From JBPRGG01 sp051418075 (GTDB lineage: Bacteria; Bacteroidota; Bacteroidia; Cytophagales; Cyclobacteriaceae): DNA of 64,000 bases. Where the stretch lies: contig JBPRGG010000119.1 in assembly GCA_051418075.1 (NCBI GenBank), forward strand, positions 25,965 to 89,964, written 5' to 3'. The position numbers and the translations under genes are program-made. Below are positions 61,456 through 64,000 of this stretch, piece by piece (the first letter of the stretch is position 1; every line of letters starts with the position of its first letter). The notes beneath the pieces were generated by a model. It saw only the letters and a program-made list of their open reading frames with translations, had not been told where the DNA came from and made no database searches.

Positions 61456-62376
61456 CTAACTATTTTCAATAATATTCAGGGCTCTCACTGCCTGCTTATA
61501 CAGGACCTCAACTTTTTTCCTGGGATCACCTTCCCCCAGTGTTTCCAAAGGCAGATATCCCCTATAACCTCCTTTATGAGCAATTTGCATCACCTTTAAC
61601 AGATCAGTTGGCTCCGGCATATTTTCCCGGTAAACCTGTTCTTTTACCTGCCAGTTAATGGCATAAGGCACCAGCCTGGACACTTCTTCATAAGGGTCGC
61701 CCTGCCTTAAGCTGCCAATATCAAGGTGCAGGCCCAACCACTGGTGATCGGCCATTTCCAGGATCTTGATCACATGATCTGACGTTTTTATATAATCATT
61801 ATGGTTTTGCAAAGCTATCAACACCCCGAATTTTTTACCATAGTCGGCACATTCCCGCAAGTCTGCTACCAGCCACTCATCCACCTGATCCTGGCTATAT
61901 CCTTCAGGATGGTTCCGTCCGGCAAACACCCTGATCAGTGGGGCGCCCATTTTGGCGGATGCTTCAATCCACTGCTTGACCAGCATCACATCTTTAGCTC
62001 TTTCCTCCTGATCAGGGCTGGTAAAATTATTCCTCACCCCCGTACCACTGATATCGAGGCCCAAAACAAAGGCTCTTCTTTTAAAATCATTTATATATTC
62101 ATCCGAAGGAACTTCAGGGTATCCTGGGAAATAATATCCGGTGGGGTCTACGGCTTCAAATCCTAATCTGGCACAATATTCCAGCATGTCAAACAGGCTC
62201 ATTTCTCCGGATCTCAGCGGTTGGTTAAAAGAGTAGGCATTAAGACTTAATTTAAGCTTGGCCCCTCCTAGCCTTTTAAACGGATCTGGCTGGGTTGATA
62301 GATCAGCTGGATACAGGGCACAAAAAACAGCCGACATAGAGGCCTGATTCAGAAAAGATCTACGGGAAGTCTTCAT
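61456..62376 (-). CDS. Secreted sugar phosphate isomerase/epimerase-like TIM barrel, 306 aa
   Basis: I choose the Met at 62376, which directly precedes a twin-arginine signal (KTSRRSFLNQASMSAVF). A start at 62397 would overlap the symporter gene and hide it. The mature part is an AP endonuclease 2/xylose isomerase-like barrel: ARLGFEAVDPTGYYFPGYPE, PLIRVFAGRNHPEGYSQ, GVLIALQNHNDYIKTSDHV, LGLHLDIGSLRQGDPYEEV, GYRGYLPLETLGEGDPRK. The likely metal ligands are Asp/Glu/His in these motifs, and NHND stands where a Glu-rich strand is often found. Substrate unknown; probably a sugar or inositol derivative. It is 4 bp from the symporter stop. Confidence 0.88.
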   Translation of the reverse strand: MKTSRRSFLNQASMSAVFCALYPADLSTQPDPFKRLGGAKLKLSLNAYSFNQPLRSGEMSLFDMLEYCARLGFEAVDPTGYYFPGYPEVPSDEYINDFKRRAFVLGLDISGTGVRNNFTSPDQEERAKDVMLVKQWIEASAKMGAPLIRVFAGRNHPEGYSQDQVDEWLVADLRECADYGKKFGVLIALQNHNDYIKTSDHVIKILEMADHQWLGLHLDIGSLRQGDPYEEVSRLVPYAINWQVKEQVYRENMPEPTDLLKVMQIAHKGGYRGYLPLETLGEGDPRKKVEVLYKQAVRALNIIENS

Positions 62377-62380
62377 GATT

Positions 62381-64000
62381 TTAGGATTTATTGACAAACA
62401 TACCGTTTATCCATTGCAGCAAATAACTGATAATTATTACCAATATACAGCCAATTACATTATACCACAAATAACCTATGGTTAAAATCCCCTGTTCAGT
62501 AAGGTAAAAGGCCAGCATTACAATACCTTCAGCCACCAAAGCGGCGATGAATACGGCGTTGCCCCTAATCCTTTTCAAATAAAAGGCCACCAGAAAGATC
62601 CCTAATATGGTACCATAAAATAAAGAGCCAATAATATTTACAGCCTCAATCAGGTTGTCAAGCAAGGAGGCAAAAGCAGCAAAAGTAATGGCTATTAAGC
62701 CCCACATCAAGGTGAAAAGTTTGGATGATATCAGATAATGCCGGTCTGAGCCACTTTTCTTAACAGACCGCTTGTAAATATCTACGGTAGTGGTGGAAGC
62801 CAGGGCATTTAATTCTCCTGCGGTGGAAGACATGGCGGCAGAAAAAATCACAGCCAGCAACAATCCTATCATACCATGAGGCAGATATTTCATGATAAAG
62901 CTGATGAAAACATAATCAGTGTCTTGTGTTTCCAATTCAGGATCTACCTCATTGATCATTTCCACCACCTGCTCTCGTAAACCTTCAACCTGAGCCATGG
63001 TAAGGTTTACTTCTTGCTGCAACTGTTCGACCCTGTCCTGGTCTCCACTTTCAATGGCGGCCAGCATTTGCTCAATCTGCGCTTTTTTTCGGGCAAAAAG
63101 CGCATCATGCTGCTGTTCCAGGTTGTTATACGGATCATTTAATTCAGATGAATAAACCTTATCCTGTGCTGCTTTATTAAAAAACAAAGGAGGTTGGTAA
63201 AACTGATAAAACACAAAAACCAATACTCCTATAAGCAAAATAATAAACTGCATGGGGATCTTCAGCAGTCCGTTAAATATCAGGCCCAGCCGGCTTTCCC
63301 TGATCGAGCTTCCGGTAAGATATCTTTGTACCTGCGACTGATCTGTGCCAAAGTAGGACAAGAATAAAAACAAACCACCGGTAATCCCCGACCATATATT
63401 ATACCGATTACTGTAATCAAATTCCCAGTCAATCAGGTTTAATTTGCCCATTTTACCAGCTACATGCATGGCTTTGTTAAAAGAAATTTCCTGGGGCAGC
63501 ATATTCAGAATCACAATGCCGGCGAATATCATCCCTCCCATCATTACCACCATTTGATATTTCTGGGTTTGACTGACTGCTTTGGTCCCCCCGGATACTG
63601 TATAGATAATTACCAGCACTCCAATGAGCAAATTGGTATATATCAATGACCAGCCCAAAATAGATGATAAAATGATGGCAGGGGCATAAATGGTAATACC
63701 GGCTGCCAGACCCCGTTGTACCAGGAATAAAAATGCGGCAAGGGTACGGGTTTTCAGATCAAACCGATTTTCCAGAAATTCATAGGCTGTATACACTTTC
63801 AACCGGTAATAAATGGGCACTACCGTAATAGACAATATCACCATAGCGATAGGCAAGCCAAAATAAAATTGTACAAAACCCATTCCTGATTCATAGGCTT
63901 GTCCTGGTGTAGATAAAAAAGTGATGGCGCTGGCCTGGGTAGCCATTACGGACAATCCAATGGTCCACCATTTCATGCTTTTATCACCTAACAAAAATCC
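62381..64000 (-). CDS. Sodium:solute symporter (SSS family), N-terminus outside window
   Basis: The frame stays open to the right edge, so the start is missing; 539 residues are visible. The family is shown by KSMKWWTIGLSVMATQASAI, FLSTPGQAYESGMGFVQFYF, YTVSGGTKAVSQTQKYQMVV, YFGTDQSQVQRYLTG and AVIFSAAMSSTAGELNALAS. A hydrophilic loop of about 80 residues (roughly 62925-63170), rich in Gln and Glu and probably coiled-coil, sits between two membrane helices. It probably imports a sugar or carboxylate for the enzymes encoded next to it. It is the first visible gene of that operon. Confidence 0.93.
   Translation of the reverse strand, partial: GFLLGDKSMKWWTIGLSVMATQASAITFLSTPGQAYESGMGFVQFYFGLPIAMVILSITVVPIYYRLKVYTAYEFLENRFDLKTRTLAAFLFLVQRGLAAGITIYAPAIILSSILGWSLIYTNLLIGVLVIIYTVSGGTKAVSQTQKYQMVVMMGGMIFAGIVILNMLPQEISFNKAMHVAGKMGKLNLIDWEFDYSNRYNIWSGITGGLFLFLSYFGTDQSQVQRYLTGSSIRESRLGLIFNGLLKIPMQFIILLIGVLVFVFYQFYQPPLFFNKAAQDKVYSSELNDPYNNLEQQHDALFARKKAQIEQMLAAIESGDQDRVEQLQQEVNLTMAQVEGLREQVVEMINEVDPELETQDTDYVFISFIMKYLPHGMIGLLLAVIFSAAMSSTAGELNALASTTTVDIYKRSVKKSGSDRHYLISSKLFTLMWGLIAITFAAFASLLDNLIEAVNIIGSLFYGTILGIFLVAFYLKRIRGNAVFIAALVAEGIVMLAFYLTEQGILTIGYLWYNVIGCILVIIISYLLQWINGMFVNKS

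Noticed and set aside
1..64000. tRNA, rRNA, transposase or phage integrase genes
   Set aside because: None was seen on either strand; intergenic regions were read for cloverleaf or IS ends without result.

Overview
The window comes from a chromosome of a Bacteroidota bacterium, most likely a marine or soil Cytophagales relative. The evidence is a SusC/SusD pair, several type IX secretion (T9SS) C-terminal sorting domains, a MurF-alanine racemase fusion, the FtsL_2-type division protein, DUF6452/DUF6048-like proteins, promoters of the Bacteroidota TTTG...TAnnTTTG type, and almost no Shine-Dalgarno sequences. Base composition is AT-leaning. I see no rRNA, tRNA, CRISPR array, prophage or intact insertion sequence.

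Layout. 1-3300: end of a secreted DUF1080/laminin-G-like protein, a membrane-tethered HTH-like protein, then an intergenic tract with a 41-bp tandem repeat array and a cluster of hairpin repeats, and a small secreted protein. 3454-12520 (+ strand): an M16 peptidase pair (one active, one dead), a tandem GNAT acetyltransferase, the MurF-Alr fusion, and FeoA-FeoB iron uptake. 12530-19635: small membrane protein, two short-chain dehydrogenases, a barrel-like lipoprotein, a degenerate receiver-domain protein, and a large two-component-type sensor kinase with a beta-propeller sensor.

20218-31415 (- strand) is the most interesting region: a T9SS-exported cyanophycinase-like peptidase, SusC, SusD, two PKD/beta-propeller lipoproteins, a second cyanophycinase as a lipoprotein, and a YfcC/ArcD-type carrier. 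Read together they look like a Sus-type utilisation locus for a peptide polymer, probably cyanophycin (multi-L-arginyl-poly-L-aspartate), rather than a glycan. The polymer would be cut outside, bound and imported by SusCD, trimmed by the lipoprotein enzyme, and the products taken up through the carrier.

31550-41466: PriA, a DUF6452/DUF6048-like pair, and a small group of secreted carbohydrate-active proteins: a clan-A glycoside hydrolase with a T9SS domain, a parallel beta-helix protein broken by one in-frame stop, and a six-hairpin-like protein. 41722-56910 (- strand): the complete division and cell wall (dcw) operon mraZ-rsmH-ftsL-ftsI-murE-mraY-murD-ftsW-murG-murC-ftsQ-ftsA-ftsZ, with a recognisable promoter, 10-bp-spaced GTGG boxes that fit MraZ autoregulation, and a hairpin terminator. 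Its murG has no ATG/GTG/TTG start. 57302-64000: a TlpA-like lipoprotein, a DUF3140 protein, then a probable operon of a sodium/solute symporter, sugar isomerase-like protein, RimK-like ATP-grasp ligase and ThuA-domain protein.
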